Assembly: GCA_039184865.1 (NCBI GenBank)
Contig: JBCDAV010000001.1
Span: 1 to 64,000 of the forward strand
Reading direction: 5' to 3'
Source of the DNA: Thermohalobaculum sp039184865
Lineage (GTDB): Bacteria > Pseudomonadota > Alphaproteobacteria > Rhodobacterales > Rhodobacteraceae
Length of the DNA stretch: 64,000 bases
The notes beneath the pieces are model-generated. The model had not been told where the DNA came from and ran no database searches. It saw nothing but the letters and a program-made list of their open reading frames with translations. Below, piece after piece: positions 37,762 through 46,977 of the stretch (positions within the stretch are counted from its first letter, which is position 1; each line of letters opens with the position of its first letter). A program made the translations under genes and the position numbers.

Positions 37762-38373
37762 TCAATTGCCGGGGTCGAATATGTTCCCGGCCAGGATTTT
37801 GCGCGTGCCTGCGGTCGGCGGCACCGAATGCTTCAGAAATCCCGGAAACATCAGCAGGTCCCCGGTCGACACCGGAACATGCGTGCGGCTGCGCTCGATT
37901 GGCTGGCCGATCTCCAACCCGTTCTCATGGAAGACCAGACCCGACGCTCCCGCCGCGGTTTCGAGATAATAGACGAATGAGAGAACCGTGTAGCCATGCG
38001 CGTGCTCCCGCGCAAAGCTGCCCTCGTCATAGTCCGCGTACCAGAGCTCGATCTGCGGCACGGGCGCGTCCTGCCGCCGGTCCGAGTTGAGGCATTGATT
38101 GCAGATCCTGATCATGTCGGTCGCAAAGGCACCGAGAAGATCGGGATAAAGCTCGTGAAGATCGAACTCCGAATGCCAGCAGGACAGATTGGTCTTCAGG
38201 GACGGCGCGCCATCCGCCCGCATTCCATCGAAGTGCGCGATCACGGCGTCACGATTGGCCATCTCGTATCGTGCCTTGAACACCGGCACGACGGTCGGCG
38301 CGAAATAGGTCAGAAGCGCCTGCCGGTCGCGGGACGTCTTGATCGTCGGAAAGCCGGTTGCATCCTCGTCCAT
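37762..38373 (-). CDS. Putative 2-oxoglutarate/Fe(II)-dependent oxygenase
   Basis: The product is 203 residues from the ATG at 38373, with a GGAGAG site. The C-terminal half shows a jelly-roll oxygenase pattern: EHAHGYTVLSFVYYLE (iron-ligand His), LVFHENG, STGDLLMFPGFLKHSVPP (second His) and GTRKILAGNIF (2OG-binding Arg). This resembles the uncharacterised TIGR02466-type family. Substrate unknown. It follows the cupin gene by 25 bases on the same strand and ends next to the small peptide gene. Confidence 0.7.
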   Translation of the reverse strand: MDEDATGFPTIKTSRDRQALLTYFAPTVVPVFKARYEMANRDAVIAHFDGMRADGAPSLKTNLSCWHSEFDLHELYPDLLGAFATDMIRICNQCLNSDRRQDAPVPQIELWYADYDEGSFAREHAHGYTVLSFVYYLETAAGASGLVFHENGLEIGQPIERSRTHVPVSTGDLLMFPGFLKHSVPPTAGTRKILAGNIFDPGN

Positions 38374-38398
38374 CGCGATGATCTCTCCGGGCCTCGGA

Positions 38399-38800
38399 TC
38401 AGGGTTCGGCGGTGTAGTCTTCCTCCGAAACGGGATTTTCCCACGCAATGTGCTTCCCGTCCAACGCCTCCTGAAATGCGATATGGCACATCATCTGGTT
38501 CGGCGCCGCACCATGCCAGTGGCGCTCGCCGGGCGGGATCCAGATCGTATCGCCCGCTTTGATCGCGACGATCTTCTCACCCTCGGTCTGATACCGGCCC
38601 TCGCCCGAGACAACGTAGAGTGTCTGGCCCAGCGGGTGCGTGTGCCAGTTTGTGCGCCCGCCGGGCAGGAAGGTGACGCGGACGGCACGGATCCTCGCGG
38701 GGTCCGGCGCCTCGACGATGGGGTCCTGCAGCACGGTCCCCACGAAGTACTCCTTGGGCCCGTATTTCGTCGGCCGATCGCCGTTCTTGAAATGCTCCAT
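38399..38800 (-). CDS. Cupin-domain protein
   Basis: The product is 133 residues from the ATG at 38800, behind GGGGGACG. The cupin metal motifs are present: TFLPGGRTNWHTHPLGQTLYVVSGEG (quoted in part) with its two His, and IWIPPGERHWHGAAP. This group is often annotated as carboxymuconolactone-decarboxylase-associated cupins of unknown reaction. It is probably co-transcribed with the downstream oxygenase. Confidence 0.82.
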   Translation of the reverse strand: MEHFKNGDRPTKYGPKEYFVGTVLQDPIVEAPDPARIRAVRVTFLPGGRTNWHTHPLGQTLYVVSGEGRYQTEGEKIVAIKAGDTIWIPPGERHWHGAAPNQMMCHIAFQEALDGKHIAWENPVSEEDYTAEP

Positions 38801-38967
38801 TTCGTCCCCCTGCGCTGCCACCGGGCGCCGATTCGTGCCGGTATGGCCCCTGTCTGACACGATTTTCCCGGTCAGCAAGGCATTCGAGTGGACATCATGC
38901 TGGCGTTATTTGTGCCTGCGCGCCTTCTAGGCGCAATATGTGGTAAGCGGGCCGAAAATTATAGTGA

Positions 38968-39001
38968 GTGGTGTAAAATGGAGTTGAGTGGGGCAAAGTG
39001 G
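38968..39001 (+). promoter_or_regulatory. Four MraZ-box repeats
   Basis: GTGG, ATGG, GTGG and GTGG start at 38968, 38978, 38988 and 38998, exactly 10 bases apart, with A-rich spacers (TGTAAA, GCAAA). MraZ rings bind three or four TGGG-type repeats of this period upstream of their own gene. The last two repeats overlap the spacer of the promoter, so bound MraZ should block RNA polymerase. Confidence 0.85.
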
Positions 39002-39012
39002 CTGTGTATAAA
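38984..39012 (+). promoter_or_regulatory. Sigma-70-type promoter of the division cluster
   Basis: A -35 box TTGAGT (38984-38989) is separated by 17 bases from the -10 box TATAAA (39007-39012). It sits within the MraZ boxes, which supports it. Confidence 0.75.
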
Positions 39013-39257
39013 TGCTCCACGGACACCCGGCGGTTCAAACAAAAAATGAGCAGGTTCATACAGGCTCGTCGGGTGTCCCGAAAGAAACACAAAGACGGCG
39101 CGAGGCACGAAGCGGCACCACACACCAAGTCCGAAAAACAGGACGGGCCGCGGACTTCTCCGAGGGACGGCGGGCGGATCGGGACCAGAATGCCCGGTTC
39201 GCCCGTTCCTCGTTTAGGCCCCGCGTCAGGGCGGTAGTCGAAAGGGCGTTGCGGGCC

Positions 39258-39728
39258 GTGCTGAAGCACTTCACAGGCACCCACGACCACAAGGTGGACG
39301 ACAAGGGACGTGTCAGCCTGCCGACGGAATTCCGGCGGGTGCTCGACGCTGTCGGGTCGTCCGGCGCACTCTATATCGTGCCGCAGCTCGACAACCCGAA
39401 GAGCCACGTCGTCTTCACGACCGAGGCCTACTCGAACCTGATCGAGCGCCACAACACACGAGCGTACTCCTCCTACGCCGCCCAGCAGCGCATGGAGTTG
39501 AAGGTCGTGACCCGCGCGAGCCAGGTTCAGGTCGACGATTCAGGTCGCATCGTTGTCTCGAAGCCGTTGCGTGAAATCATCGGGCTTGGGAAGAACGTGC
39601 GTTTCGTCGGGGTGGCGTCGAGTTTCGAGATCTGGGAGCCGGCCGCCCGCGACGCCTTCGAAGACGCACTGCTGTCAGAACTCGACGAAGGCGAAGACCC
39701 GTTCATCGACCGACGCGGGTTGCACTGA
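39258..39728 (+). CDS. mraZ: Transcriptional regulator MraZ
   Basis: DNA-binding regulator of the division and cell wall cluster; it forms a ring and represses its own promoter. The product is 156 residues with two AbrB-like repeats: HDHKVDDKGRVSLPTEFR near the start and VQVDDSGRIVVSKPLREIIG in the middle. Start is placed at the GTG at 39258 (LKHFTGTHDHKVD) to match family length. Its stop overlaps the rsmH start (TGATG). Confidence 0.93.
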   Translation: MLKHFTGTHDHKVDDKGRVSLPTEFRRVLDAVGSSGALYIVPQLDNPKSHVVFTTEAYSNLIERHNTRAYSSYAAQQRMELKVVTRASQVQVDDSGRIVVSKPLREIIGLGKNVRFVGVASSFEIWEPAARDAFEDALLSELDEGEDPFIDRRGLH

Positions 39729-40756
39729 TGCTGGCCCTGGCGCGCGATCCCCGAAAGGACTCGCCGCACATCCCCGTGCTGCTCGACGAGGTCTGTCGCG
39801 CCGTTTCTCCCATTCGGGGAACGATCGTGATCGACGCGACCTTCGGTGCCGGGGGGTACACGCGTGCGTTCCTCGAACATCAGGCCGCGCAGGTGATTGC
39901 CATCGATCAAGACCCGAGCGCGCTCGACGCGGCGCGGAGCTGGGAATCCGGGGAGGACCGTCTGAAACTGGTCGAAGGCCGCTTCGGCCAACTCGATCGC
40001 GCAGCCGAAGTGCACGCAGATGGACCGGTCGGTGCCATCGTGCTGGATATCGGTGTCTCGTCGATGCAACTCGATCAGGCTCTGCGGGGATTTTCTTTTC
40101 AGCGCGATGGTCCACTGGACATGCACATGTCGGGCGACGGTCTCAGCGCGGCTGACCTCGTCAACGATGCCGATGAAAAGCTGCTCGCTGACATCATCTT
40201 CCATTACGGCGAGGACCGGGCGGCGCGAAGGATCGCGAGGGCTATTCTTCGGGTTCGCGCATCGGGCAGGATCGAGACGACGCTGCAACTGGCCGAGATC
40301 GTTGCCGACGTGCTGCCGAAACCGCGCCCGGGGCAGGTCCATCCGGCAACCCGGACCTTTCAGGCGTTGCGCATCGCCGTGAACGATGAACTCGGCGAAC
40401 TCGTCCGCGCCCTCAACGCGGCAGAGGCGGTTCTCTCACCGGGCGGCCGCCTTGCGGTCGTCACGTTTCATTCGCTGGAAGATCGGATCGTGAAACGCTT
40501 CCTCCAGCAAGCATCGGCCACATCCGCGGGCGGCTCGCGCCACGGTCCGCGCAAAACCCTCCCGCCGCCCAGATTCGAGCGCCCGGGGCGCCCGGTCGAG
40601 CCGACACAGGAAGAAGTCGTCCGCAATCCGCGCGCCCGGTCGGCCCGTTTGCGCTGTGCGACACGCACCGACGCAGCGCCGCTGATCCCCGAAGCGCGGG
40701 CGATCGGACTGCCGCCGGTCCAGCTTCCCGACCGTCTTCGCGGAGGCCGGGCATGA
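39728..40756 (+). CDS. rsmH: 16S rRNA (cytosine-1402 N4)-methyltransferase
   Basis: Methylates C1402 of 16S rRNA. The product is 342 residues with the SAM site IDATFGAGGYTRAFLE (about 35-50), LDIGVSSMQLDQALRGFSF and VTFHSLEDRIVKRF. The usual PLDMRM string reads PLDMHM here. The C-terminal 60 residues are Pro/Arg-rich and probably flexible. Overlaps mraZ by one base and ftsL by 4 bases. Confidence 0.95.
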   Translation: MLALARDPRKDSPHIPVLLDEVCRAVSPIRGTIVIDATFGAGGYTRAFLEHQAAQVIAIDQDPSALDAARSWESGEDRLKLVEGRFGQLDRAAEVHADGPVGAIVLDIGVSSMQLDQALRGFSFQRDGPLDMHMSGDGLSAADLVNDADEKLLADIIFHYGEDRAARRIARAILRVRASGRIETTLQLAEIVADVLPKPRPGQVHPATRTFQALRIAVNDELGELVRALNAAEAVLSPGGRLAVVTFHSLEDRIVKRFLQQASATSAGGSRHGPRKTLPPPRFERPGRPVEPTQEEVVRNPRARSARLRCATRTDAAPLIPEARAIGLPPVQLPDRLRGGRA

Positions 40757-41133
40757 TCCGGCACGGGTTCGCACTGCTCGCCCTGACGATCATCGCGATC
40801 GCTGGATGGGCCTACAACGTGAACTACAACACGATGACGGCCTTCGACCGGGTTCGTGATCTGCGCAGCGAGATTGCCGCCGAACGCGAGGCCCTGCAGG
40901 TGCTGCGCGTGGAATGGGCGTGGCTGAATGCGCCCGATCGTCTGGAACGCCTGACCGCGCAGTTCGCGCCGCAACTCCAGCTGGTCCCGCTGGTCCCCGA
41001 TGTGTTGCAACACACGGCCGTCGTTCCCTTCCCGTCGGATCCCGAGGACGTCATCGAAATCGCCCCGGTGATCGACCGCGAAGGACTTGTGCCGGTTCCG
41101 GCCCCGCGACCGGCCGCCTGGAGGTCGGAATGA
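40753..41133 (+). CDS. ftsL: Cell division protein FtsL
   Basis: Bitopic divisome protein of 126 residues that joins FtsB and FtsQ and activates septal wall synthesis. It has one N-terminal transmembrane helix (about 5-20) followed by a coiled coil (FDRVRDLRSEIAAEREALQVLRVEW) ending with the NAPDRLERLTAQF motif typical of alphaproteobacterial FtsL. Overlaps both neighbours by 4 bases. Sequence conservation is low, but position and architecture are decisive. Confidence 0.92.
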   Translation: MIRHGFALLALTIIAIAGWAYNVNYNTMTAFDRVRDLRSEIAAEREALQVLRVEWAWLNAPDRLERLTAQFAPQLQLVPLVPDVLQHTAVVPFPSDPEDVIEIAPVIDREGLVPVPAPRPAAWRSE

Positions 41134-42830
41134 CCGATTTCGCGGCGCCACGGAACGTTCGGGCCGGCACCGGTCAGCGCGGCGAATGGCGGCTGATGCT
41201 GCTGATGGCGAGTTTCTGCCTCTGCTATACTGCGGTGGTGCTGAACATGGGGCTTCTGGCGGCGAGCGATCCGACCGAGCCGGTGCTTGGCGGCGCTGGC
41301 GGCGATGGCCGGCCGATCCGCGGAGAGATCACGGATCGCGACGGCAATCTGTTGGCCGCCAACCTGCCGGCCTGGTCGCTCTACGCGCATCCCCCGGTCA
41401 TGAAGAACCCGATCCAGGTCGCGAATGCGCTGGACCGCATCTTCCCGGACATCGATCGCGAGACGCTGCTCAAGAAGCTCACCGGCAAGCGCCGCTTCGC
41501 CTGGATCAAGCGCCCGGTGACCCCGCGCGAGCGCCAGCTCGTGCATGATCTCGGTTTCCCGGGTCTTCATTTCGGCAATCGCGAGATCCGGATCTATCCG
41601 GCCGGGCGCGCGATGGCGCACATCGTCGGATCGGTCCGCGCCGCCCGCGAGGACGTGCGCTACACCGAACTGACGGGCTCGGCCGGGATCGAGAAGCACT
41701 TCGACGAACGCCTGCGCGATCCCGACTTCGCGGGTCAGCCGATCCGGCTATCGTTGGACCTGCCCGTCCAGCAGGCGATGCGCGCAGTGCTGCGGGACGG
41801 CATGGAACGCCTCACGGCCAAGGGCGCCGCGGCGGTTCTGATGAAGGTCCGGACGGGCGAGGTCGTCTCGATGGTCTCGCTGCCCGATTTCGATCCGAAC
41901 GCGAAGCCGATCTTCTTCCGTGGCAAGGCCGAGGACAGCCCGCGCTTCAACCGGGCCGCCCAGGGTCGCTACGAGCTCGGTTCGACCTTCAAGGTTCTCA
42001 CCGCCGCGATGGCCATCGAGGCCGGCATCGTGAATGCCGAGACGATGATGCAGACGCCGTCGCAGTTGAAGTACGGTCGGCACCGGATCGGAGAGTCGCA
42101 CCGGATGCCGGCGCAGATGACCGTCGAGGATATCGTCGTGAAGTCGTCGAATGTGGGATCGGCCAAGCTTTCGATGATGCTCGGGACGCGCCGCTTCAAG
42201 GACTATCTCGACCGGCTCGGAATGTTCGACGCCTCGGGTCTTGAACTCGCCGAGTCGGCGAAGGCAAAGCCCCTGTTGCCGCCCTATTGGACTGATCTCT
42301 CGTCGATGACGATCTCGTTCGGTCACGGTCTTGCCGCGTCCCCGATCCATCTTGCCGCCGCCTACGCGACCCTGGCAAATGACGGGAAGCTCGTACGCCC
42401 GACGCTTCTGGCCGGACCGCAGCCGGAAGGCGAGCCGGTGTTCTCCAAGGAGACCTCCCGCGAAATGCTCAGGATCATGCGCGAGGTCGTCACGCGCGGC
42501 ACGGCGCGACGTGGAGAGGTGCCGGGGTTCGAGATCGGCGGCAAGACGGGAACGGCCGAGAAGATCGGCGCGCGCGGCGGCTATGACCGCAACCGGGTCA
42601 TCTCGACCTTCGCCTCGGTGTTCCCGACATCGGCGCCGGAATATGTCCTGATCGTCTCGCTCGACGAGCCAACGGACCGCTCGGGGCGCAAGCCTGTGCG
42701 CACGGCCGGGCGCACGGCGGTGCCGGTGGCGGCCGAGATCGTCCGGCGGGTCACGCCGCTCCTCGGGATGCGCCCGCGCCTCGCGCCGATCAGCGACGGT
42801 CCATACACCCTGAGCACCGGCATCGAGTAG
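41130..42830 (+). CDS. ftsI: Penicillin-binding protein 3, septal transpeptidase
   Basis: Peptidoglycan transpeptidase of the divisome, 566 residues. A single transmembrane helix is at about 22-45. The N-terminal pedestal begins RPIRGEITDRDGNLLA. Catalytic motifs are STFK with Ser285, SSN at 339-341 and KTGT at 472-475. The start overlaps ftsL by 4 bases. It functions with FtsW, encoded later in the cluster. Confidence 0.97.
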   Translation: MTDFAAPRNVRAGTGQRGEWRLMLLMASFCLCYTAVVLNMGLLAASDPTEPVLGGAGGDGRPIRGEITDRDGNLLAANLPAWSLYAHPPVMKNPIQVANALDRIFPDIDRETLLKKLTGKRRFAWIKRPVTPRERQLVHDLGFPGLHFGNREIRIYPAGRAMAHIVGSVRAAREDVRYTELTGSAGIEKHFDERLRDPDFAGQPIRLSLDLPVQQAMRAVLRDGMERLTAKGAAAVLMKVRTGEVVSMVSLPDFDPNAKPIFFRGKAEDSPRFNRAAQGRYELGSTFKVLTAAMAIEAGIVNAETMMQTPSQLKYGRHRIGESHRMPAQMTVEDIVVKSSNVGSAKLSMMLGTRRFKDYLDRLGMFDASGLELAESAKAKPLLPPYWTDLSSMTISFGHGLAASPIHLAAAYATLANDGKLVRPTLLAGPQPEGEPVFSKETSREMLRIMREVVTRGTARRGEVPGFEIGGKTGTAEKIGARGGYDRNRVISTFASVFPTSAPEYVLIVSLDEPTDRSGRKPVRTAGRTAVPVAAEIVRRVTPLLGMRPRLAPISDGPYTLSTGIE

Positions 42831-42835
42831 CTGCG

Positions 42836-44338
42836 ATGGCCGGGGACGCGACATTCGCAAGTCTGGGTCTCGCCGAGATGAACCATGCCGGTGCCGCACC
42901 GGATCCATCGACTGCGGTCAGAGGTCTTGCCGTGGACAGCCGCGAGGTTCGCGACGGTTTTGTGTTCGTCGCCATACCCGGTCTGAAACTCGACGGCGCC
43001 GAGTTTGCACAATTCGCGGTGCGTCAGGGCGCATCCGCCGTCCTGATTACGCCGGAGGGGTTGAAAAAGGCCAAGGCGGATATCGGCAACCTCCCGATCC
43101 CGTTCTTCATTTCCGATCACCCGCGCCTCGATCTCGCGCTCCTCGCAGCGCGCTATCATCGTCGCCAGCCGAGGACGATGGTCGCGATCACCGGGACCAA
43201 CGGCAAAACCTCGGTGGCGGAGTTCACGCGCCAGATCTGGCACGCGCTCGGTCACCCGGCCGCGGCATTCGGCACCACCGGCGTTGTCGGAGAAGGCTTC
43301 GAAGAGCCGCTTGGCATGACGACGCCCGAGCCCGTGGCTCTCCACGCGCTGCTGGCGCGCCTTGCGGACAAGGGCTGCACGCACGCTGCCATGGAGGCAT
43401 CGAGCCACGGGCTCGCGCAGTACCGCGTCGATGGCGTGAACTTCGCGGCCGCGGCACTGACCAACATCACCCGGGACCACCTCGACTATCACTCCGACCA
43501 TGACGACTATGTCGGCGCAAAGCTTCGGCTCTTCCACAGCATCCTTCCGCGCAACGGGGTGGCAGTCCTGAACTGCGACGACCCGGTCTTCGCTCTCGCG
43601 CGGATGGCGTTGGCCGGTCGCGCGATGATCTCGGTCGGACACTCCGGAGGCGCGATGCTGCGGTTGACCAAGACAGACTACCGCGCCGACGGGCAGGACA
43701 TCTCCTTCGTCTTCAAGAACGAGGTCTACACGGCAGCGCTGCCGTTGATCGGCGATTTTCAGGCGGACAACGTTCTGCTGGCCGCCGGACTCGCCATCGC
43801 GACCGGAAACCGACCGGACGAGGTCTTTGCAACGCTGCCGCATCTGTCCGGCGTGCGCGGGCGCATGGAACTGGCCGGGCGCCGCGCCAACGGCGCCGCG
43901 GTCTATGTCGACTATGCGCACACGCCCGACGCGCTCAGAACCGCGCTGGCGGCCCTGCGCCCGCACGTCTCGGGTCGTCTCGTGGTGGCAGGCGGTGCAG
44001 GCGGCGACCGCGATCCCGGTAAGCGCCCGTTGATGGGGCACGCGATGCACAACGGCGCCGACGCCGTGATCGTCACCGACGACAATCCGCGCACGGAGGA
44101 TCCCGCGCTGATCCGCGCCGCCGTGATGGAGGGCGCGCCCGAGGCTGACAATATCGGCGACCGGGCCGAGGCGATCCTGTCCGGCGTCGATGCCCTCAGA
44201 TCGCCCGGTGACTGCCTGCTGATTGCCGGAAAGGGGCACGAACAGGGGCAGGAAGTCGGTGGAACGACGATCCCGTTCGACGACGCAGAGCAGGCCCGCG
44301 CCGCGATCTCGGCGCTCGACGGCCTGGACGAGGGGTAA
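42836..44338 (+). CDS. murE: UDP-MurNAc-L-Ala-D-Glu:meso-diaminopimelate ligase
   Basis: Adds meso-diaminopimelate to the peptidoglycan precursor in the cytoplasm. It is 500 residues. The ATP site GTNGKT is at 120-125. The DNPR motif at 416-419 is the diaminopimelate-selecting signature, so the wall is of the Gram-negative DAP type. It starts 5 bases after ftsI and is followed after 3 bases by murF. Confidence 0.97.
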   Translation: MAGDATFASLGLAEMNHAGAAPDPSTAVRGLAVDSREVRDGFVFVAIPGLKLDGAEFAQFAVRQGASAVLITPEGLKKAKADIGNLPIPFFISDHPRLDLALLAARYHRRQPRTMVAITGTNGKTSVAEFTRQIWHALGHPAAAFGTTGVVGEGFEEPLGMTTPEPVALHALLARLADKGCTHAAMEASSHGLAQYRVDGVNFAAAALTNITRDHLDYHSDHDDYVGAKLRLFHSILPRNGVAVLNCDDPVFALARMALAGRAMISVGHSGGAMLRLTKTDYRADGQDISFVFKNEVYTAALPLIGDFQADNVLLAAGLAIATGNRPDEVFATLPHLSGVRGRMELAGRRANGAAVYVDYAHTPDALRTALAALRPHVSGRLVVAGGAGGDRDPGKRPLMGHAMHNGADAVIVTDDNPRTEDPALIRAAVMEGAPEADNIGDRAEAILSGVDALRSPGDCLLIAGKGHEQGQEVGGTTIPFDDAEQARAAISALDGLDEG

Positions 44339-44341
44339 CGC

Positions 44342-45781
44342 ATGACCGTGCTCTGGACGGCGCAGGATGCTGCCGTGGCCACGAATGGCCGGATTTCGGG
44401 CGACTGGGACGGCGTGACGGGGCTCTCCATCGACACGCGCGAACTGGTGCCGGGCGACATGTTCGTGGCTCTCGAGGGCATCACCCATGACGGTCATGTC
44501 TATGTGCGTCAGGCGCTCGATGCCGGTGCCGGTGCCGCACTGGTCAGCCACGTGCCCGATGGCTGCGAGGGCGCGAACCTGCTGGTCGTCGACGACACGC
44601 TCACGGCGCTGCAGGCGCTCGGCGTTGCAGGGCGCGCGCGTGCGGCGGCAAAGGTCATCGGCGTCACGGGATCGGTCGGCAAGACGTCAACCAAGGAGAT
44701 GCTGCGATCGATCCTGGCGCCGCAGGGCCGGACCCACGCAGCGACGCGCAGCTTCAACAACCACTGGGGCGTGCCGCTGACGCTGGCCCGCATGCCGGCA
44801 GACACCGAGTTCGCGGTGATTGAGATCGGAATGAATCATGCGGGCGAGATCACGCCGCTGTCCCAGATGAGCCGGCCTGACGTCGCGCTAATCACGACCG
44901 TCGAGGCCGTTCACCTCGAGGCATTCGATTCCGTCGAGGGCATCGCCGATGCCAAGGCCGAGATCTTCGCAGGTCTCGTGCCGGGGGGCGCGGCAATCCT
45001 GAACGCCGACAATCCCCACTTCGAGAGGCTTTCAACTGCAGCACAGGCCGCCAAAGCTAAAATCACCAGCTTTGGGCGCGCCTCGGACGACTTCCACCTC
45101 AAGGACGTGCAGACCAGCGGGCAGGCGACAACGATCTCCGCGGATATCCGGGGCAATGCGACGCTGATCAAGCTCGGCACGCCCGGAGCGCATTTCGCAT
45201 TGAACGCGCTCGGTGCTCTTGCCGCGGCAGAGGCAGCGGGTGCCGACATCGGCCGCGCGGCCCTTGATCTCGGCAGCTGGTCGCCGCCCGATGGCCGGGG
45301 CAGCCACGTCAGGCTCGCACTGCCGGACGGCGAGATCCTCCTCCTCGACGAAAGTTACAACGCCAATCCCGCCTCGGTCGGGGCCGCCCTCGCGGTCCTC
45401 GCCGCGTCCGAACCGGGCAGGGGACCGCATCGCCCCGGTCGCCGCGTAGCCTTTCTTGGCGATATGCTCGAACTCGGGCCAACCGAGATCGCCTTGCATG
45501 AGGGGCTCGCGGGCCTCGACGCGATCGACCGGATCGACAAGATCCATGCCTGCGGATCCCGCATGAAGGCGCTCCACGACGCGCTGCCTGTGGATAAGCG
45601 CGGGGTATTCTGCGCAGATAGCGTGCAACTTGCGGATGCGGTCGAGAAGGTGGTTGACGCGGGCGATGTGTGCATGGTCAAGGGCTCGCTCGGTGCTGCG
45701 ATGCGCCACGTGGTCTCGGCGTTGAGGGCGCTCGGGACGCCTCTGTCCGATAGCCACACGAGCGAACGCGAGGACGCCTGA
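44342..45781 (+). CDS. murF: UDP-MurNAc-tripeptide:D-Ala-D-Ala ligase
   Basis: Adds the D-alanyl-D-alanine dipeptide, the last cytoplasmic peptide step. It is 479 residues with the ATP site TGSVGKTSTKEML at 109-120, the FNNHWGVPLTLAR segment and EIGMNHAGEI. The DESYNANPAS string marks the C-terminal domain. Its stop directly abuts the mraY start. Confidence 0.96.
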   Translation: MTVLWTAQDAAVATNGRISGDWDGVTGLSIDTRELVPGDMFVALEGITHDGHVYVRQALDAGAGAALVSHVPDGCEGANLLVVDDTLTALQALGVAGRARAAAKVIGVTGSVGKTSTKEMLRSILAPQGRTHAATRSFNNHWGVPLTLARMPADTEFAVIEIGMNHAGEITPLSQMSRPDVALITTVEAVHLEAFDSVEGIADAKAEIFAGLVPGGAAILNADNPHFERLSTAAQAAKAKITSFGRASDDFHLKDVQTSGQATTISADIRGNATLIKLGTPGAHFALNALGALAAAEAAGADIGRAALDLGSWSPPDGRGSHVRLALPDGEILLLDESYNANPASVGAALAVLAASEPGRGPHRPGRRVAFLGDMLELGPTEIALHEGLAGLDAIDRIDKIHACGSRMKALHDALPVDKRGVFCADSVQLADAVEKVVDAGDVCMVKGSLGAAMRHVVSALRALGTPLSDSHTSEREDA

Positions 45782-46864
45782 ATGCTGTACTATCTGCTTA
45801 CCCCGCTCAGCGACGGCGGCGATATTTTCAACCTCTTCAATTACATCACCTTCCGCGCCGGTGGGGCCTTCTTCACGTCACTTGTCTTTGCCTTCCTGTT
45901 CGGACGCCCGCTGATCAACAAGCTCCGGGTCATGGGCGGAGCACAGCCGATCTATGAGGACGCGCCGGATACGCACCGGACCAAGGCCGGCACGCCGACC
46001 ATGGGCGGCGTTCTGATCCTCGGCGCTCTGGTCGTCTCGGTTCTGCTCTGGGCGCGCTTGAGCAATCCGTTCGTGCTCGCGGTCCTTGCAGTGACGCTCG
46101 GCTTCGGCCTGATCGGCTTCGCCGACGATTTCAAGAAGGTCACCAAGTCCGACAACAAGGGGCTCTCCGGCACCTTGCGCCTGATAATCGGCTTTGCCAT
46201 CGCCCTGGCGGCGTCCTGGGGCATGGTGGTGGTCCAGCCCGAGGGCCTGCAGAACGCGATCGCGATGCCGATCCTCAAGGACGCGCTGCTGTCCGCCGGG
46301 GTCTTCTTCATCCCGTTTGCGATGCTGGTGATCGTCGGATCGGCCAACGCGGTAAACCTGACGGACGGCCTCGACGGGCTGGCGATCATGCCGGTGATGA
46401 TCGCGGCCGGGGCGCTCGGCGTCATCGCCTATGTCGTCGGCCGGGTCGATTTCACCGAGTATCTGCAGATCCACTATGTCCCCGGCACCGGCGAGATCAC
46501 GATTATCGCCGCCGCGATCATCGGCGCAGGGCTCGGGTTCCTCTGGTACAACGCGCCGCCCGCCATGGTGTTCATGGGGGACACCGGATCGCTCGCGCTC
46601 GGCGGCTGCCTCGGTGCCATCGCCGTTGCGACCAAGCACGAGATCGTCTGGGCCATCATCGGCGGCCTTTTCGTGCTCGAGGCCGTTTCGGTGATCGTTC
46701 AGGTCGCCAGTTTCAAGCTGACCGGCAAGCGGGTCTTCCGGATGGCGCCGATCCATCACCACTACGAGAAGAAGGGCTGGGCCGAACCGACCGTCGTCAT
46801 CCGCTTCTGGATCATCTCGGTGATCCTCGCGCTGATCGGCCTTGCGACCCTGAAGCTGAGATAG
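45782..46864 (+). CDS. mraY: Phospho-MurNAc-pentapeptide transferase
   Basis: Integral membrane enzyme that makes lipid I on undecaprenyl phosphate. It is 360 residues with about ten hydrophobic helices. Active-site strings are GFADDFKKV, NAVNLTDGLDGLAI and FMGDTGSLALGG, with the histidine loop APIHHHYEKKGW. Start is the ATG at 45782. Confidence 0.97.
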   Translation: MLYYLLTPLSDGGDIFNLFNYITFRAGGAFFTSLVFAFLFGRPLINKLRVMGGAQPIYEDAPDTHRTKAGTPTMGGVLILGALVVSVLLWARLSNPFVLAVLAVTLGFGLIGFADDFKKVTKSDNKGLSGTLRLIIGFAIALAASWGMVVVQPEGLQNAIAMPILKDALLSAGVFFIPFAMLVIVGSANAVNLTDGLDGLAIMPVMIAAGALGVIAYVVGRVDFTEYLQIHYVPGTGEITIIAAAIIGAGLGFLWYNAPPAMVFMGDTGSLALGGCLGAIAVATKHEIVWAIIGGLFVLEAVSVIVQVASFKLTGKRVFRMAPIHHHYEKKGWAEPTVVIRFWIISVILALIGLATLKLR

Positions 46865-46977
46865 GATTTGCCCTTGCGCACCGACTTGCGGAGCCAGCTT
46901 CGAGAGAACGCCCTCGCGACCGCGATGGCGGGCGCCGTTCGAGTGTGCTCCGGCTTCTTGAGCGACAGGATCGTCCT

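Larger units (their letters stand above)
38801..39257 (+). promoter_or_regulatory. mraZ promoter and leader
   Basis: About 455 bases upstream of mraZ. The MraZ boxes and promoter (below) predict transcription from about 39020, leaving a leader of about 240 bases before the mraZ GTG. Reading frames continue through the leader into mraZ but lack a clear ribosome site, so I treat it as untranslated. Confidence 0.6.

Noticed and set aside
38998..39237. Open frames in the mraZ leader considered as a leader peptide
   Set aside because: No ribosome site, and the first codons fall within the MraZ boxes and promoter.
42581..44551. A 656-codon open frame antisense to ftsI, murE and murF
   Set aside because: It is a shadow frame from GC-rich codon use opposite well-identified genes; the translation is Arg/His/Gly-rich with no family features.
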